Shown here: in pieces, positions 50,662-60,292 of the stretch
How positions within the stretch are numbered: position 1 is the first letter of the stretch
How the letters are laid out: every line of letters starts with the position of its first letter
Source of the DNA: Agrobacterium tumefaciens
GTDB lineage: Bacteria > Pseudomonadota > Alphaproteobacteria > Rhizobiales > Rhizobiaceae
Length of the DNA stretch: 64,000 nt
Direction: 5' to 3'
Assembly: GCA_017744915.1 (NCBI GenBank)
Contig: JAGIAH010000001.1
Location: 729,522-793,521 of the forward strand
Notes under the pieces: generated by a model
What the model saw: the letters and a program-made list of their open reading frames with translations, nothing else
Told to the model about the DNA's origin: nothing
Databases searched by the model: none
Translations under genes and position numbers: made by a program

Positions 50662-52050
50662 ATGTCCTATGATGTCGCTCTTGTCGGGTCGGGTTTCTCG
50701 GCCATCTGTACGGCCGCTCATCTTTTATCTTCATTGCCGGCGGAGGCGTCGATTGCCATCGTTGGTGATGAATCGGATTTCGGTCGCGGCACTGCTTATC
50801 GTACGGAGTTGCCCTATCACCGGCTGAATGTGCCAGCGGGAAGAATGAGCGTCTTTCCCGATCGGCCCCAAGACTTTGTCGACTGGCTGATAGAGAACGG
50901 TATCACGAGAGACCCGCTGGCCTTCGCTTCGCGCGGGGACTATGGCCTCTATCTTCGAGACAGACTGGCAAACCTGCTGAGAAGCAGGGAGCAGCGCGCA
51001 AGGGTGGATTTCATCCGGGCCAAGGCTTCCGCCTGTCGGCCGGACGGTGTCGGTGGCTTTTCTTTTGTTCTGGAAAATGACGAGCAGCTACATGCGAAGA
51101 ATGTGATTTTATGTCTCGGCGTCGGCTCGGCCAGTTTGCCGGTGCAAACCGTTGCGAAGGACGAAGGTGAGCCACATCGTATCGTCAGCCATTGCTGGCA
51201 GCCGGGATGGCTGTCCAAGGTGAAAGCGGGTGATCGCATCTGTATTCTCGGTTCAGGCCTGACGATGATCGATCAGGTTTTGACGCTACGGGGGAAGGGG
51301 CATCAGGGGCCGATCCATGTCCTGTCCCGTCGTGGATTAGTACCGCACCCACATGTCAGTCCGCCATCGCCTCCCGCGGAGCCGAACTTGCCCCAGGGTG
51401 CGCTGGAAATCAGCCGGATATTGCAGACCCTGCGCAGGCAGGTGAGAGAGGGAACGCCGTGGCGCGCTGTGATGGATGGTTTGCGGCCAAGAACGCAAAC
51501 GCTCTGGCAGAGCCTTACACCGGCGCAACGCAGCCGTTTCCTTCGGCATGCCCTGCCATGGTGGAACATTCACCGGCACCGCATCGCGCCTGAAGTTTCC
51601 GATGCTTTCGCGAAATTGCTCTCGGATGGCGTTCTGGAGATCCATGCGGGTTACCTTCGCGCGATTGAGGAACAGGAGGAGGGGATTTCGGTGGGCTATC
51701 GCCGCAGGCACACGCAGGTGCTGAAGGAGCTGCAGGTGGATTGGGTCATCAACTGCACGGGCATGGAGCGGGCCGGTATCGGCCACTCGCGCCTTCTTGA
51801 AACCATGCGGGACGACGGGGTTCTTGTGCTCGATCCCTTCGGGCTGGGGGTCGAGGTGGATGATGAGTCCCGTTTGTTGCGGACAGACGGGAAACGTTGG
51901 CTTGGTCTGTTCGCCGCCGGTGCGCTGACGGCGGGCCGGTTCTGGGAAATAACCGCTGTTCCGGATATTCGCGTGCAGGCGCAGAAGATTGCGCAGATCG
52001 TCACCGACAAGGTCGTTTCAACAATCGATCGGGTTTCCGCGCGGGGCTGA
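50662..52050 (+). CDS. FAD/NAD(P)-binding oxidoreductase (COG4529-like)
   Basis: A 462-residue flavoprotein of the FAD-NAD(P)-binding family. The FAD-binding motif is DVALVGSGFSAICTAAHLL at the N terminus, followed by GDESDFGRGTAY and LNVPAGRMSVFPDRP. A second nucleotide-binding motif, RICILGSGLTMIDQVLTL, lies near residue 195. The region VINCTGMER and the C-terminal FAAGALTAGRFWEITAVPDIRVQA complete the family pattern. The substrate is unknown. The gene is flanked by parS sites and divergent from repA, a neighbourhood retained in linear chromosomes of related strains as far as I recall. It starts with ATG after a GGAGG. Confidence 0.85.
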   Translation: MSYDVALVGSGFSAICTAAHLLSSLPAEASIAIVGDESDFGRGTAYRTELPYHRLNVPAGRMSVFPDRPQDFVDWLIENGITRDPLAFASRGDYGLYLRDRLANLLRSREQRARVDFIRAKASACRPDGVGGFSFVLENDEQLHAKNVILCLGVGSASLPVQTVAKDEGEPHRIVSHCWQPGWLSKVKAGDRICILGSGLTMIDQVLTLRGKGHQGPIHVLSRRGLVPHPHVSPPSPPAEPNLPQGALEISRILQTLRRQVREGTPWRAVMDGLRPRTQTLWQSLTPAQRSRFLRHALPWWNIHRHRIAPEVSDAFAKLLSDGVLEIHAGYLRAIEEQEEGISVGYRRRHTQVLKELQVDWVINCTGMERAGIGHSRLLETMRDDGVLVLDPFGLGVEVDDESRLLRTDGKRWLGLFAAGALTAGRFWEITAVPDIRVQAQKIAQIVTDKVVSTIDRVSARG

Positions 52051-52117
52051 TGGGCTGAAAGGGCCAGCTGAAACATATAGTCTCTTGTCGCGGCGGGCGG
52101 TAAAGATCTCGCGCCAT

Positions 52118-52133
52118 GTTAGCCGCGGCAAAC
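52118..52133. promoter_or_regulatory. parS site 3
   Basis: GTTAGCCGCGGCAAAC is the exact reverse complement of site 2. It lies 68 bp behind the oxidoreductase stop and 1.6 kb from site 2, so the centromere region spans a whole gene. Confidence 0.75.
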
Positions 52134-52431
52134 TTTTCGCGCTTGTGTGTGGAAGCTTGCGACATGCCGGTCACGAGCTGGAGAACCGTGCGTGAAGGTA
52201 TTGCGCAGGTTGGCGCGCGCTGTAGAAGGGCGGTATTCCTTTGAGATAGAGCCCGCTTCCGTAAGCGAACCGCGTATTTCATGCTTGCAAATGAGAATGG
52301 GCCCCAGCGGTGCGACATGCCCGCACGATTGCGGTACGCTAAATAATTTACATGACTTATGGAAATGCGCCATAAAATCGGCTACAAAAGCTGAAATATT
52401 CTGAGATTATGAAAATAATTTGCGAGGGCGC
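52134..52431. other. Non-coding gap before the ridA operon
   Basis: About 300 bases with no gene recognised. The last 100 are AT-rich and would hold the promoter of the ridA operon; no clear sigma70 box pair was chosen. Confidence 0.35.
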
Positions 52432-52827
52432 GTGGAAAAACAGAAACTGGTAAGATACGAGACGGCCGATAATCAGGCGGGCGGACAGCGTCGGCCCTTT
52501 GCCAAGGCCGTGCGGGCTGGCGATTTCGTTTACGTGTCCGGTCAGGTGCCGACCGTCGACGGTGAGGTCGTGACTGGCGGCATCGTCGCGCAGACGGAGC
52601 AGGTCGTCGCCAATATCAGGGATGTTCTGGCGCTTGCCGATTGTACGCTTGCCGATGTGGTCAAGGTCAATGTCTGGCTGGATGATGCGCGGGATTTCTC
52701 AAGCTTTAACGCCGTTTTCCAGAAACATTTCATCGATCATCCGCCGGCGCGCTCGACCGTGCAATCGCCGCTGATGGTGGATGCCAAGGTGGAAATGGAC
52801 GTTATCGCCTATAAGCCGCTGGCTTAA
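52432..52827 (+). CDS. RidA/YjgF/UK114 family protein
   Basis: A 131-residue Rid-family protein. Motifs are RPFAKAVRAGDFVYVSGQVPT, IVAQTEQVVANIRDVLALADCTLADVVKVNVWLDDARDFSSFNAVFQKHF and the C-terminal PPARSTVQSPLMVDAKVEMDVIAYKP, with the conserved Arg of PPARS and Glu of VEMDV. RidA proteins deaminate reactive enamine or imine intermediates of PLP enzymes. That suits its neighbour, a PLP-dependent D-amino-acid enzyme. The start is GTG 52432 behind GAGGG. The genes 52432-55498 look like one operon. Confidence 0.9.
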   Translation: MEKQKLVRYETADNQAGGQRRPFAKAVRAGDFVYVSGQVPTVDGEVVTGGIVAQTEQVVANIRDVLALADCTLADVVKVNVWLDDARDFSSFNAVFQKHFIDHPPARSTVQSPLMVDAKVEMDVIAYKPLA

Positions 52828-52858
52828 GCCTCCGATTTTGCAATTTTGCGAGTAGATC

Positions 52859-53947
52859 ATGAGCTATCCCTGGCCTGATGCGGGCACAGCCCTCAATGCG
52901 ATTTCGACGCCCATGCCCGTCATTGATGAGGACAGGCTCGCCGCCAATATCCTCAGGGCGCAATCCTATCTGGATGCGCATGGCAAGGCGTTCCGGCCGC
53001 ATATCAAGACACACAAGATACCCGCCATTGCCAAACAGCAGCTTCAGGCGGGCGCGATCGGCATCAATTGCCAGAAGGTCAGTGAGGCAGAGGTTTTCGC
53101 GGATGCCGGGTTTGACGATATCCTGATCACCTATAATATTCTCGGTGCGGCAAAGCTTTCGCGGTTGAAGGCGCTGAATACACGCATCGGCAGGCTGAGT
53201 GTCGTGGCAGACAGTGCCGTGACGATTGCCGGCCTTGCCGATACATTCGATGCGGAAAGACCGCTGGCCGTGCTCGTCGAATGCGATACGGGCGGCAAGC
53301 GCTGTGGTGTGCAGACGCCGGAAGCGGCACTGGCGCTTGCGGAACAGATCGTCGCGGCACCGGGCCTGACATTCAAGGGCATTTTGACCTATCCGGCACC
53401 GGGCGGCGCCGGGACGGTGGAAAACTTCATTCGTGAGACCATGGCGTTGCTTGCGGCAAGGGGAATTGATTGCCCGGTTCGATCCAGCGGCGGCTCGCCG
53501 GATTTTTATTCGGCCCATCTCGTTCCTTCCGCCACCGAACATCGGGCCGGCACCTATGTCTATAATGACCGTTCGATGCTGCGCGCCGGGCATTGTAGCG
53601 CTGGCGATCTCGCCATGCATGTGCTGGCCACGGTCGTATCAAGGCCAACAGCCGATCGGGCGGTACTGGATTGCGGTTCCAAGGCCCTGACCTCAGATCT
53701 TCTGGGTTTCAGCGACTATGGGCTGATCGAGGGTTATGAGGGCGCAAGAATCATCTCGCTTTCTGAAGAGCATGCGGTTGTCGATCTATCCGGCTGCACT
53801 GGGGGTCGGCCTGAAATCGGTGATGTGCTCCAGGTCGTGCCGAACCACACCTGCGTCGTCAGCAATCTTTTCGACCGGATGGTGTTCCATCGAAACGGCG
53901 TTGTAACACGGGTAGAACAGGTCGCGGCGCGGGGAACGGTCTGGTAA
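52859..53947 (+). CDS. D-serine dehydratase / D-threonine aldolase-like PLP enzyme
   Basis: A 362-residue fold-type III PLP enzyme. The N-terminal alanine-racemase-like barrel contains the lysine motif FRPHIKTHKIPAIAKQQ (Schiff-base lysine K50 or K53), VLVECDTGGKRCGV and a phosphate-binding SSGGSPDFYS. The C-terminal domain has PNHTC (H330 and C332), which fits the His/Cys zinc pair of eukaryotic-type D-serine dehydratases better than the His/Asp pair recalled for D-threonine aldolase. It would cleave or dehydrate D-3-hydroxyamino acids. It is 31 bp behind the ridA gene. Confidence 0.82.
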   Translation: MSYPWPDAGTALNAISTPMPVIDEDRLAANILRAQSYLDAHGKAFRPHIKTHKIPAIAKQQLQAGAIGINCQKVSEAEVFADAGFDDILITYNILGAAKLSRLKALNTRIGRLSVVADSAVTIAGLADTFDAERPLAVLVECDTGGKRCGVQTPEAALALAEQIVAAPGLTFKGILTYPAPGGAGTVENFIRETMALLAARGIDCPVRSSGGSPDFYSAHLVPSATEHRAGTYVYNDRSMLRAGHCSAGDLAMHVLATVVSRPTADRAVLDCGSKALTSDLLGFSDYGLIEGYEGARIISLSEEHAVVDLSGCTGGRPEIGDVLQVVPNHTCVVSNLFDRMVFHRNGVVTRVEQVAARGTVW

Positions 53948-54019
53948 AATTACCCGGCTAAGTAAATTTTGAATCGGAAGCTGCGGGAATGCAGATACCG
54001 GCAACGAGAATCGAAAGAC

Positions 54020-55498
54020 ATGCGCATCTTCACGGCGTCGCTCGCCACGGAAACCAATACGTTTTCACCCGTCCCGACGGATATGGATGCATTTCGCGCG
54101 GCTTTTTATGCCGGACCGGGGGAGCATCCGGAAACGCCGACGCTTTGCTCGTCACCCGTGCCGATTTTGCGCCGTCGCGGCAAGGCGGAAGGGTTTACGG
54201 TGATCGAAGGTACCTCCTGCTGGGCGGAACCGGCGGGTCTCATCCAGCGCCAGACCTATGAAACGTTGCGGGATACCATTCTTGCCGAGCTTGCTGCGGC
54301 CCTGCCGGTCGATGCCGTGGTGTTTGGCTTGCATGGCGCCATGGTGGCACAGGGTTATGACGACCCTGAAGGGGATTTCCTGTCCCGTGTCCGGGCTCTG
54401 GTCGGACCGGATGTGCTGGTCGCGGCGGAGTTTGATCCGCACAGCCATCTGACGGCGCTTCGGGTCAAAAATCTCGATATCATGGCAACATTTCTGGAAT
54501 TTCCGCATACGGATTTTGAGGAACGCGGCGAGCATGTCGTGGAAATGGCGCTGCGTACGCTTCGGGGGGAGATCAGTCCGGTCATCTCCACTTTCGATTG
54601 CCGCATGATCACCATCTACCCGACCAGCCGCGAACCGATGCGTTCCTATGTCGACCGATTGAAGGCGATGGAGGGCAAGGACGGTGTCCTGTCGATTTCC
54701 GTTATTCACGGCTTCATGGCCGGCGACGTGCCGGATATGGGAACCCGGATCGTTGTCGTCACCGACAATGACAAGGCAAAGGGTGATGCGCTGGCCGAAA
54801 AACTCGGCCACGAGCTTTATGCCATGCGCAAGCTGACCGCGATGCCGATGCTGGATACGGAATCGGGCCTCGACCTCGTTCTCAACCTTCGCAGCAACAA
54901 CCCGGAGAAGCCGGTCGTCGTATCGGACATATGGGATAATCCCGGCGGCGGTGTTGCCGGCGACGCCACTCATATTCTGCGGCGCATGGTGGAGCGCGGC
55001 ATGGACAATTTTGCCGTCGCGACGATCTGGGATCCGATTGCGGTGTCTTTCTGTCACGCCGCAGGCGAGGGGGCCGAGATCGATCTGCGCATAGGCGGCA
55101 AATCCAGCCCCGAGGGCGGGGAACCGCTCGATTTCCGCATAAAGGTGATGCGCACGGCCGAGGCTGGCTGGCAGAGTTTCCGCAATAGCCGCGTAACGCT
55201 CGGCCGCGCCGCTGTCGTCCGGCCGCTCGGCACGGAGATCGATATCATCCTCATCACCAGCCGAACGCAGACTTATGAGCCGGATATCTTTTCCAATCTC
55301 GGCATCGATTTTGCGAAAAAGGACGTGCTGCTGGTCAAATCGACCAACCATTTTCACGCCGGCTTTGCGCCGATCGCCTCCGAAATCGTTTATATAGCGG
55401 CTCCGACGTCCTATCCGACCGATCCGGCAAAAACGCCCTATCGCAAGGCGAGCCTTGAACTCTGGCCGCGCGTGGCCGATCCGCTAGGTCTGGATTGA
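54020..55498 (+). CDS. M81 family metallopeptidase (MlrC-like)
   Basis: A 492-residue protein of the MlrC/M81 family. It begins RIFTASLATETNTFSPVPTD and has VVFGLHGAMVAQGYDDPEGDFL, VAAEFDPHSHLTALRVKNLD and SDIWDNPGGGVAGDATHILRRMVERG, with the acidic and His residues of the zinc site in the HGAM, EFDPHSH and SDIWDNPGG blocks. MlrC of Sphingomonas acts late in microcystin breakdown, but most homologs have unknown small-peptide substrates. ATG 54020 starts the conserved region; 17 further codons are open upstream. It closes the ridA operon and converges on hutD. Confidence 0.87.
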   Translation: MRIFTASLATETNTFSPVPTDMDAFRAAFYAGPGEHPETPTLCSSPVPILRRRGKAEGFTVIEGTSCWAEPAGLIQRQTYETLRDTILAELAAALPVDAVVFGLHGAMVAQGYDDPEGDFLSRVRALVGPDVLVAAEFDPHSHLTALRVKNLDIMATFLEFPHTDFEERGEHVVEMALRTLRGEISPVISTFDCRMITIYPTSREPMRSYVDRLKAMEGKDGVLSISVIHGFMAGDVPDMGTRIVVVTDNDKAKGDALAEKLGHELYAMRKLTAMPMLDTESGLDLVLNLRSNNPEKPVVVSDIWDNPGGGVAGDATHILRRMVERGMDNFAVATIWDPIAVSFCHAAGEGAEIDLRIGGKSSPEGGEPLDFRIKVMRTAEAGWQSFRNSRVTLGRAAVVRPLGTEIDIILITSRTQTYEPDIFSNLGIDFAKKDVLLVKSTNHFHAGFAPIASEIVYIAAPTSYPTDPAKTPYRKASLELWPRVADPLGLD

Positions 55499-55556
55499 GG
55501 CGTCAGCAGTTTGCGCCTTGTCTAAGCGGAACCGCGACACATGTTCTGGAAAGACT

Positions 55557-56126
55557 TCAGATATGCTCGAGCGTGATCAGAAAAAACGCGTCTTCGCTCT
55601 GATCCGCTTCGATGGAGAACGGCAAACCAGCTTCCATCAGCAGGCCATCGAGCTTCTCCAGACGGCTCTTACTGTCGCCGGTGGAGACCGTCAGAGGTTC
55701 CAGCGCGAGAACAAGTGTGATGTTTCCGGCTGCTTCGCCTGAAAATGGTCCGGAATGCCTTTCCACCACATGACGAAAGGTTGCGCGCCGGGTCATGACG
55801 TTCAGATCGGTAATCGGGCCATCCGGTAAGGTCGCGTTCACGGGAACATCGGCCGGAAAGGGCAGGGGCGAGCTTTCCACTGTCAGCAGCAGCGGATCGC
55901 CAGCCGCGATCGAAAGCGCCATGCCGTTTCCCTGAAGAACGGACAGGGTACGGTCAATGCCTGAAAAGATCGAAAACGGCCCATCATTCGCAACCGTCGC
56001 CATGCTGATGCGCCAGTCGAAGTCCTCCACGGAAGAGCCGGGCGGAAAAATGGCGATTTCCACTGTTTCGCCGCCGCCATTTTTCCAGGGCATTCGCTTG
56101 TAGTCGCTTGCGCGCAGCAGGGTCAT
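55557..56126 (-). CDS. hutD: HutD family protein
   Basis: A 189-residue HutD protein of the cupin-like fold, with the family motifs RASDYKRMPWKNGGGETVEIAIFP, DFDWRISMATVANDGPFSIFSGIDRTLSVLQGNGM and ITDLNVMTRR. In Pseudomonas HutD limits the upper level of hut expression, possibly by binding urocanate or N-formylglutamate. It is the last gene of the minus-strand hut operon, 60 bp after hutU. ATG 56126 is preferred to 56135 on spacing from a GGA motif and homolog starts. Confidence 0.9.
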   Translation of the reverse strand: MTLLRASDYKRMPWKNGGGETVEIAIFPPGSSVEDFDWRISMATVANDGPFSIFSGIDRTLSVLQGNGMALSIAAGDPLLLTVESSPLPFPADVPVNATLPDGPITDLNVMTRRATFRHVVERHSGPFSGEAAGNITLVLALEPLTVSTGDSKSRLEKLDGLLMEAGLPFSIEADQSEDAFFLITLEHI

Positions 56127-56186
56127 GGTTTCCATCTCTAAGAAGGACCGGCCGGAAATGGTGTTCCATTTCCGGCCGTGGGCGGA

Positions 56187-57860
56187 TCAATTGCCGAGAA
56201 TGCCGGGCAGGCGCAGGCCCTGCTCCCTGGCGCATTCCACGGCGATGTCGTAACCGGCATCGGCATGGCGCATGACGCCGGTTGCCGGATCATTCCACAG
56301 CACCCGTTCCAGGCGGCGAGCGGCATCATCCGTGCCATCGGCGCAGATGACCATGCCGGAATGCTGCGAGAAACCCATGCCGACGCCGCCGCCGTGATGC
56401 AACGAAACCCAGGTCGCACCGGATGCGGTGTTGAGCAGCGCATTGAGAAGCGGCCAGTCGGAAACGGCATCCGAGCCGTCCTTCATGGCTTCGGTCTCGC
56501 GGTTGGGCGAGGCGACGGAGCCCGAGTCGAGATGGTCGCGGCCGATAACGATCGGCGCCTTCAATTCACCGTTCTTGACCATTTCGTTGAAGGCAAGCCC
56601 GAGGCGATGGCGGTCACCAAGCCCAACCCAGCAGATGCGCGCCGGCAGGCCCTGGAAAGCGATGCGCTCGCGCGCCATATCCAGCCAGTTGTGCAGGTGT
56701 TTGTTGTCGGGCAGCAGTTCCTTCACCTTGGCGTCGGTCTTGTAGATGTCTTCCGGATCACCGGAAAGGGCAGCCCAGCGGAACGGGCCGATGCCGCGGC
56801 AAAAGAGTGGGCGGATATAGGCCGGCACGAAGCCCGGGAATGCGAAGGCGTTTTCCAGCCCTTCATCCTTGGCGACCTGGCGGATATTGTTGCCGTAATC
56901 GAGCGTCGGAACGCCGGCATTCCAGAAATCGACCATGGCCTGAACATGCACCTTCATTGAGGCGCGGGCGGCAGCGGCAACGGCCTTCGGGTCGCTTTCC
57001 TGCTTGGCGCGCCATTCGGCGACCGTCCAACCGGCCGGAAGGTAACCATGCACGGGATCATGCGCCGAGGTCTGGTCAGTGACGATATCGGGGCGGACGC
57101 CGCGACGGACGAGTTCCGGGAAGATTTCCGCGGCATTGCCGATCAGGCCGACGGATTTCGCCTCGCCTGCCTTGGTCCACTGGTCGATCAGCGCCAGCGC
57201 CTCATCCAGCGTATGCGCCTTCGCATCGACATAACGGGTGCGCAAGCGGAAATCGACGCGCGTTTCATCACATTCGACGGCAAGGCAGCAGGCGCCAGCC
57301 ATGACGGCGGCCAGCGGCTGCGCACCGCCCATGCCGCCAAGGCCGCCGGTCAGGATCCATTTGCCCTTCAGGTTGCCGTCATAATGCTGGCGGCCGGCCT
57401 CGACGAAGGTTTCATAGGTGCCCTGCACAATGCCCTGCGTGCCGATGTAAATCCACGAACCGGCCGTCATCTGGCCGTACATCGCAAGGCCCTTCTTATC
57501 CAGCTCGTTGAAATGATCCCAGTTCGCCCAATGCGGCACCAGATTGGAGTTGGCGATCAGCACGCGTGGTGCATCCTTGTGGGTGCGGAACACGCCGACC
57601 GGCTTGCCGGACTGTACGATGAGGGTTTCGTCCTCGTTCAGGTCCTTCAGCGTCGCGACGATACGGTCGAAATCGTCCCAGGTGCGGGCGGCGCGGCCGA
57701 TGCCGCCATAAACCACCAGCTCATGCGGGCGCTCGGCGACGTCAGGATCGAGATTGTTCATCAGCATGCGCAGCGGCGCTTCCGTCATCCAGCTTTTGGC
57801 ATTGAGTTCAGTGCCCTGCGGTGCGCGGACGTCGCGAATATTGTGGCGTGGATTGTTCAT
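56187..57860 (-). CDS. hutU: Urocanate hydratase
   Basis: A 557-residue NAD-dependent urocanase, the second enzyme of histidine degradation, converting urocanate to 4-imidazolone-5-propanoate. Diagnostic features are the central NAD site region [25 protein letters not shown] and [18 protein letters not shown]. The region [22 protein letters not shown], with the conserved cysteine, and [17 protein letters not shown] at the C terminus follow. ATG 57860 ([16 protein letters not shown]) was chosen; six upstream codons overlap hutG. Cytoplasmic, normally a dimer. Confidence 0.97.
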   Translation of the reverse strand: MNNPRHNIRDVRAPQGTELNAKSWMTEAPLRMLMNNLDPDVAERPHELVVYGGIGRAARTWDDFDRIVATLKDLNEDETLIVQSGKPVGVFRTHKDAPRVLIANSNLVPHWANWDHFNELDKKGLAMYGQMTAGSWIYIGTQGIVQGTYETFVEAGRQHYDGNLKGKWILTGGLGGMGGAQPLAAVMAGACCLAVECDETRVDFRLRTRYVDAKAHTLDEALALIDQWTKAGEAKSVGLIGNAAEIFPELVRRGVRPDIVTDQTSAHDPVHGYLPAGWTVAEWRAKQESDPKAVAAAARASMKVHVQAMVDFWNAGVPTLDYGNNIRQVAKDEGLENAFAFPGFVPAYIRPLFCRGIGPFRWAALSGDPEDIYKTDAKVKELLPDNKHLHNWLDMARERIAFQGLPARICWVGLGDRHRLGLAFNEMVKNGELKAPIVIGRDHLDSGSVASPNRETEAMKDGSDAVSDWPLLNALLNTASGATWVSLHHGGGVGMGFSQHSGMVICADGTDDAARRLERVLWNDPATGVMRHADAGYDIAVECAREQGLRLPGILGN

Positions 57861-57874
57861 GTGCTTTCCCCTTA

Positions 57875-58675
57875 TCATTTCGTGTCGAGCGCAAATTTTT
57901 CCATGCGCGTGAGAATGGTCTTGAGATGGGTGCGAAGCTGTTCGGCTTTGCCCGTGTCATAGGCAAAAGGCGGGTGCTCGTTTTGAAGATGGGTGGATTG
58001 CGCCAGCTCCATCTGAATGGCATGCATGCCGGTCTCCGGTTTTCCGTAATGGCGCGTCGTCCAGCCGCCTTTGAAGCGGCCGTTCAGAATGCTGTCATAG
58101 CCCTGTGCCGCGGCGGTCACCTCAACGGCGATTTTCTCGATCTCCGGATCGCAGGTCTTGCCCATATCCGTGCCGATGCTGAAATCTGGCAGCTTTCCCT
58201 CGAACAGGAAGGGGATATGCGAGCGGATCGAGTGGCAATCATAAAGAATGGCGATGCCATGAATGGATTTCACCCGTTCGATTTCCGCCGCAAGCGCTGC
58301 ATGATAGGGCGCGTGGAAGTTTTCAAGGCGATAGGCGATGTCGGCTTCGTTCGGTTCCGCTCCCTCTTTCCAGATGGTCTTTCCGTCGAAATCCGTTTCC
58401 GGGATAAGGCCGGTCGTGTTCTGGCCCGGATAAAGGCTCACGCCAGCCGGATCGCGGTTGGCATCGATCACGTAGCGGTGGAAGGTGGCCCGCACGGTCG
58501 TCGCGTTGTCGAGAAGCCCGGCATAAAGCTCGTGGATATGCCAATCCGTATCGGCGAGAATTTTGCCGTTGTCATTCAGACGATCCCAAATCTCCACCGG
58601 CACATCCGTACCGGTGTGAGGCAGGCCGAGGATGATGGGTGAGGTGCCCTGGTGAAGAGAGAAAGGGGTGGTCAT
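57875..58675 (-). CDS. hutG: N-formylglutamate deformylase
   Basis: A 266-residue HutG of the FGase family, starting [24 protein letters not shown]. The metal site motifs are [37 protein letters not shown] and [26 protein letters not shown], and the C-terminal [24 protein letters not shown] closes the fold. It cleaves N-formylglutamate to glutamate and formate, the final step of the five-enzyme route begun by HutF. It is 72 bp after hutH and 14 bp before hutU. A second, divergent FGase-like gene lies at 4008-4892. Confidence 0.95.
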   Translation of the reverse strand: MTTPFSLHQGTSPIILGLPHTGTDVPVEIWDRLNDNGKILADTDWHIHELYAGLLDNATTVRATFHRYVIDANRDPAGVSLYPGQNTTGLIPETDFDGKTIWKEGAEPNEADIAYRLENFHAPYHAALAAEIERVKSIHGIAILYDCHSIRSHIPFLFEGKLPDFSIGTDMGKTCDPEIEKIAVEVTAAAQGYDSILNGRFKGGWTTRHYGKPETGMHAIQMELAQSTHLQNEHPPFAYDTGKAEQLRTHLKTILTRMEKFALDTK

Positions 58676-58747
58676 CGATCAGCCCTTTCTGTCGGGGGTA
58701 ACCCCAGTGCACAAACGGTGTTGGAGGAGGATAAGACGTCCATCACC

Positions 58748-60292
58748 TCAAACCTCCAGCTTCGGCAGAATGCCGCCCGAAATGGTTGAGACCAGCGCGC
58801 CGGAGGCGATCAGCTCTGCCGCCGCTTTCAAATCCGGCGCCATATAGCGGTCTTCTTCCAGCGAAGGGATCGCCGCACGCAACACGTCAATCGCCTTTTG
58901 CAGCTCGGGGCTGGTTTTGAGCGGCCCGCGCAGTTCCACACCCTGAACGGCGGAAAGCACCTCGATGCCTAGAATGGCAAAGAGATTGTCGGTCATCGGC
59001 AACAGGCGCCGCGCACCATGGCAGGCCATGGAGACATGGTCTTCCTGATTGGCCGAAGTCGGTGTCGAATCGACCGAGGCCGGATGCGCCATCTGCTTGT
59101 TCTCGCTCATCAGCGCAGCGGAGGTGACTTCGGCGATCATCAGGCCGGAATTCAGTCCGGGCTTCTTGGAAAGAAAGGCGGGCAGACCATAAGAAAGCGC
59201 CGGATCGACCAGCAGCGCCACGCGGCGTTGGGCGATCGCACCGATTTCGCAAATGGCAAGCGCCGTCTGGTCCGCGGCAAAGGCCACTGGTTCGGCGTGG
59301 AAGTTGCCGCCGGAAACGACCGAATTGTCCGATAGTACCAGCGGATTGTCGGTCACCGCATTCGCTTCGATTTCCAGTGTGCGGGCCACCTGCCGCAGAA
59401 GATCGAGGCAGGCGCCGTCGACCTGCGGCTGGCAGCGAATGCAATAGGGATCCTGCACCCGCTCGTCGCCTTCGATATGGCTGACGCGGATTTCCGAACC
59501 TTCGAGCAGCCGGCGCAAAGCTGCACCGGCGTCGATCTGGCCTTTGTGACCACGCAGGCTGTGAATATCGGGATGGAAAGGCGCGGATGAGCCCATGGCG
59601 GCATCGGTGGAAAGCGCGCCGGTAATCAAAGCTGCCTGTGCGGCGCGATGGGCGCGGAAAAGACCGGCCAGCGCCAGCGCCGTAGAAGTCTGTGTGCCGT
59701 TGATCAGCGCCAGCCCTTCTTTTGCCGCAAGAACCACCGGGGTCAGCCCGGCTTTAGCGAGTGCCTCGCCGGCTGAAAGAAGCACGCCCTCATAAAAGGC
59801 CTCGCCTTCGCCCATCATAACGGCGGCCATATGGGCAAGCGGCGCGAGGTCGCCGGATGCGCCGACCGAACCCTTTTCGGGAATGACGGGGATGACGCCC
59901 TTTTCCAGCATGCCTTCGATCAGCCGAACCAGTTCCAGCCTTACACCGGACGCGCCGCGGCCGAGCGAAACCAGCTTCAGCGCCATGATCAGCCGCACGA
60001 TATTTTCAGGAAGCGGTGCGCCGACCCCGCAGCAATGCGACAGGATGAGATTGCGCTGCAGCGTCGCCACATCGGCGGCGTCGATCTTGATGGAAGCAAG
60101 CTTTCCGAAACCGGTATTGATGCCATAGACCGGCGCATTGCCGGCGGCGATTTCGGCGATGCGGGCAGCCGCTTTTTTAATGCCGGCATCGAAGGAGTGG
60201 TCGAGCTTTGCCGAACCGTTTTCCCAGTAGATCGCGGCAAGATCGGCAAGCGTCACGGCGCCTGGATGAAGCGTGATGGTTTTCATGGTCAT
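58748..60292 (-). CDS. hutH: Histidine ammonia-lyase
   Basis: A 514-residue histidase that converts L-histidine to urocanate and ammonia. The Ala-Ser-Gly that forms the MIO cofactor is in [15 protein letters not shown], at about residues 145-147. Other motifs are [34 protein letters not shown] and [20 protein letters not shown]. The ATG overlaps the hutI stop by 4 bp (ATGA); a second ATG at 60286 would give the normal MIO numbering. Cytoplasmic homotetramer. It is second in the hutI-H-G-U-D transcript. Confidence 0.97.
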   Translation of the reverse strand: MTMKTITLHPGAVTLADLAAIYWENGSAKLDHSFDAGIKKAAARIAEIAAGNAPVYGINTGFGKLASIKIDAADVATLQRNLILSHCCGVGAPLPENIVRLIMALKLVSLGRGASGVRLELVRLIEGMLEKGVIPVIPEKGSVGASGDLAPLAHMAAVMMGEGEAFYEGVLLSAGEALAKAGLTPVVLAAKEGLALINGTQTSTALALAGLFRAHRAAQAALITGALSTDAAMGSSAPFHPDIHSLRGHKGQIDAGAALRRLLEGSEIRVSHIEGDERVQDPYCIRCQPQVDGACLDLLRQVARTLEIEANAVTDNPLVLSDNSVVSGGNFHAEPVAFAADQTALAICEIGAIAQRRVALLVDPALSYGLPAFLSKKPGLNSGLMIAEVTSAALMSENKQMAHPASVDSTPTSANQEDHVSMACHGARRLLPMTDNLFAILGIEVLSAVQGVELRGPLKTSPELQKAIDVLRAAIPSLEEDRYMAPDLKAAAELIASGALVSTISGGILPKLEV

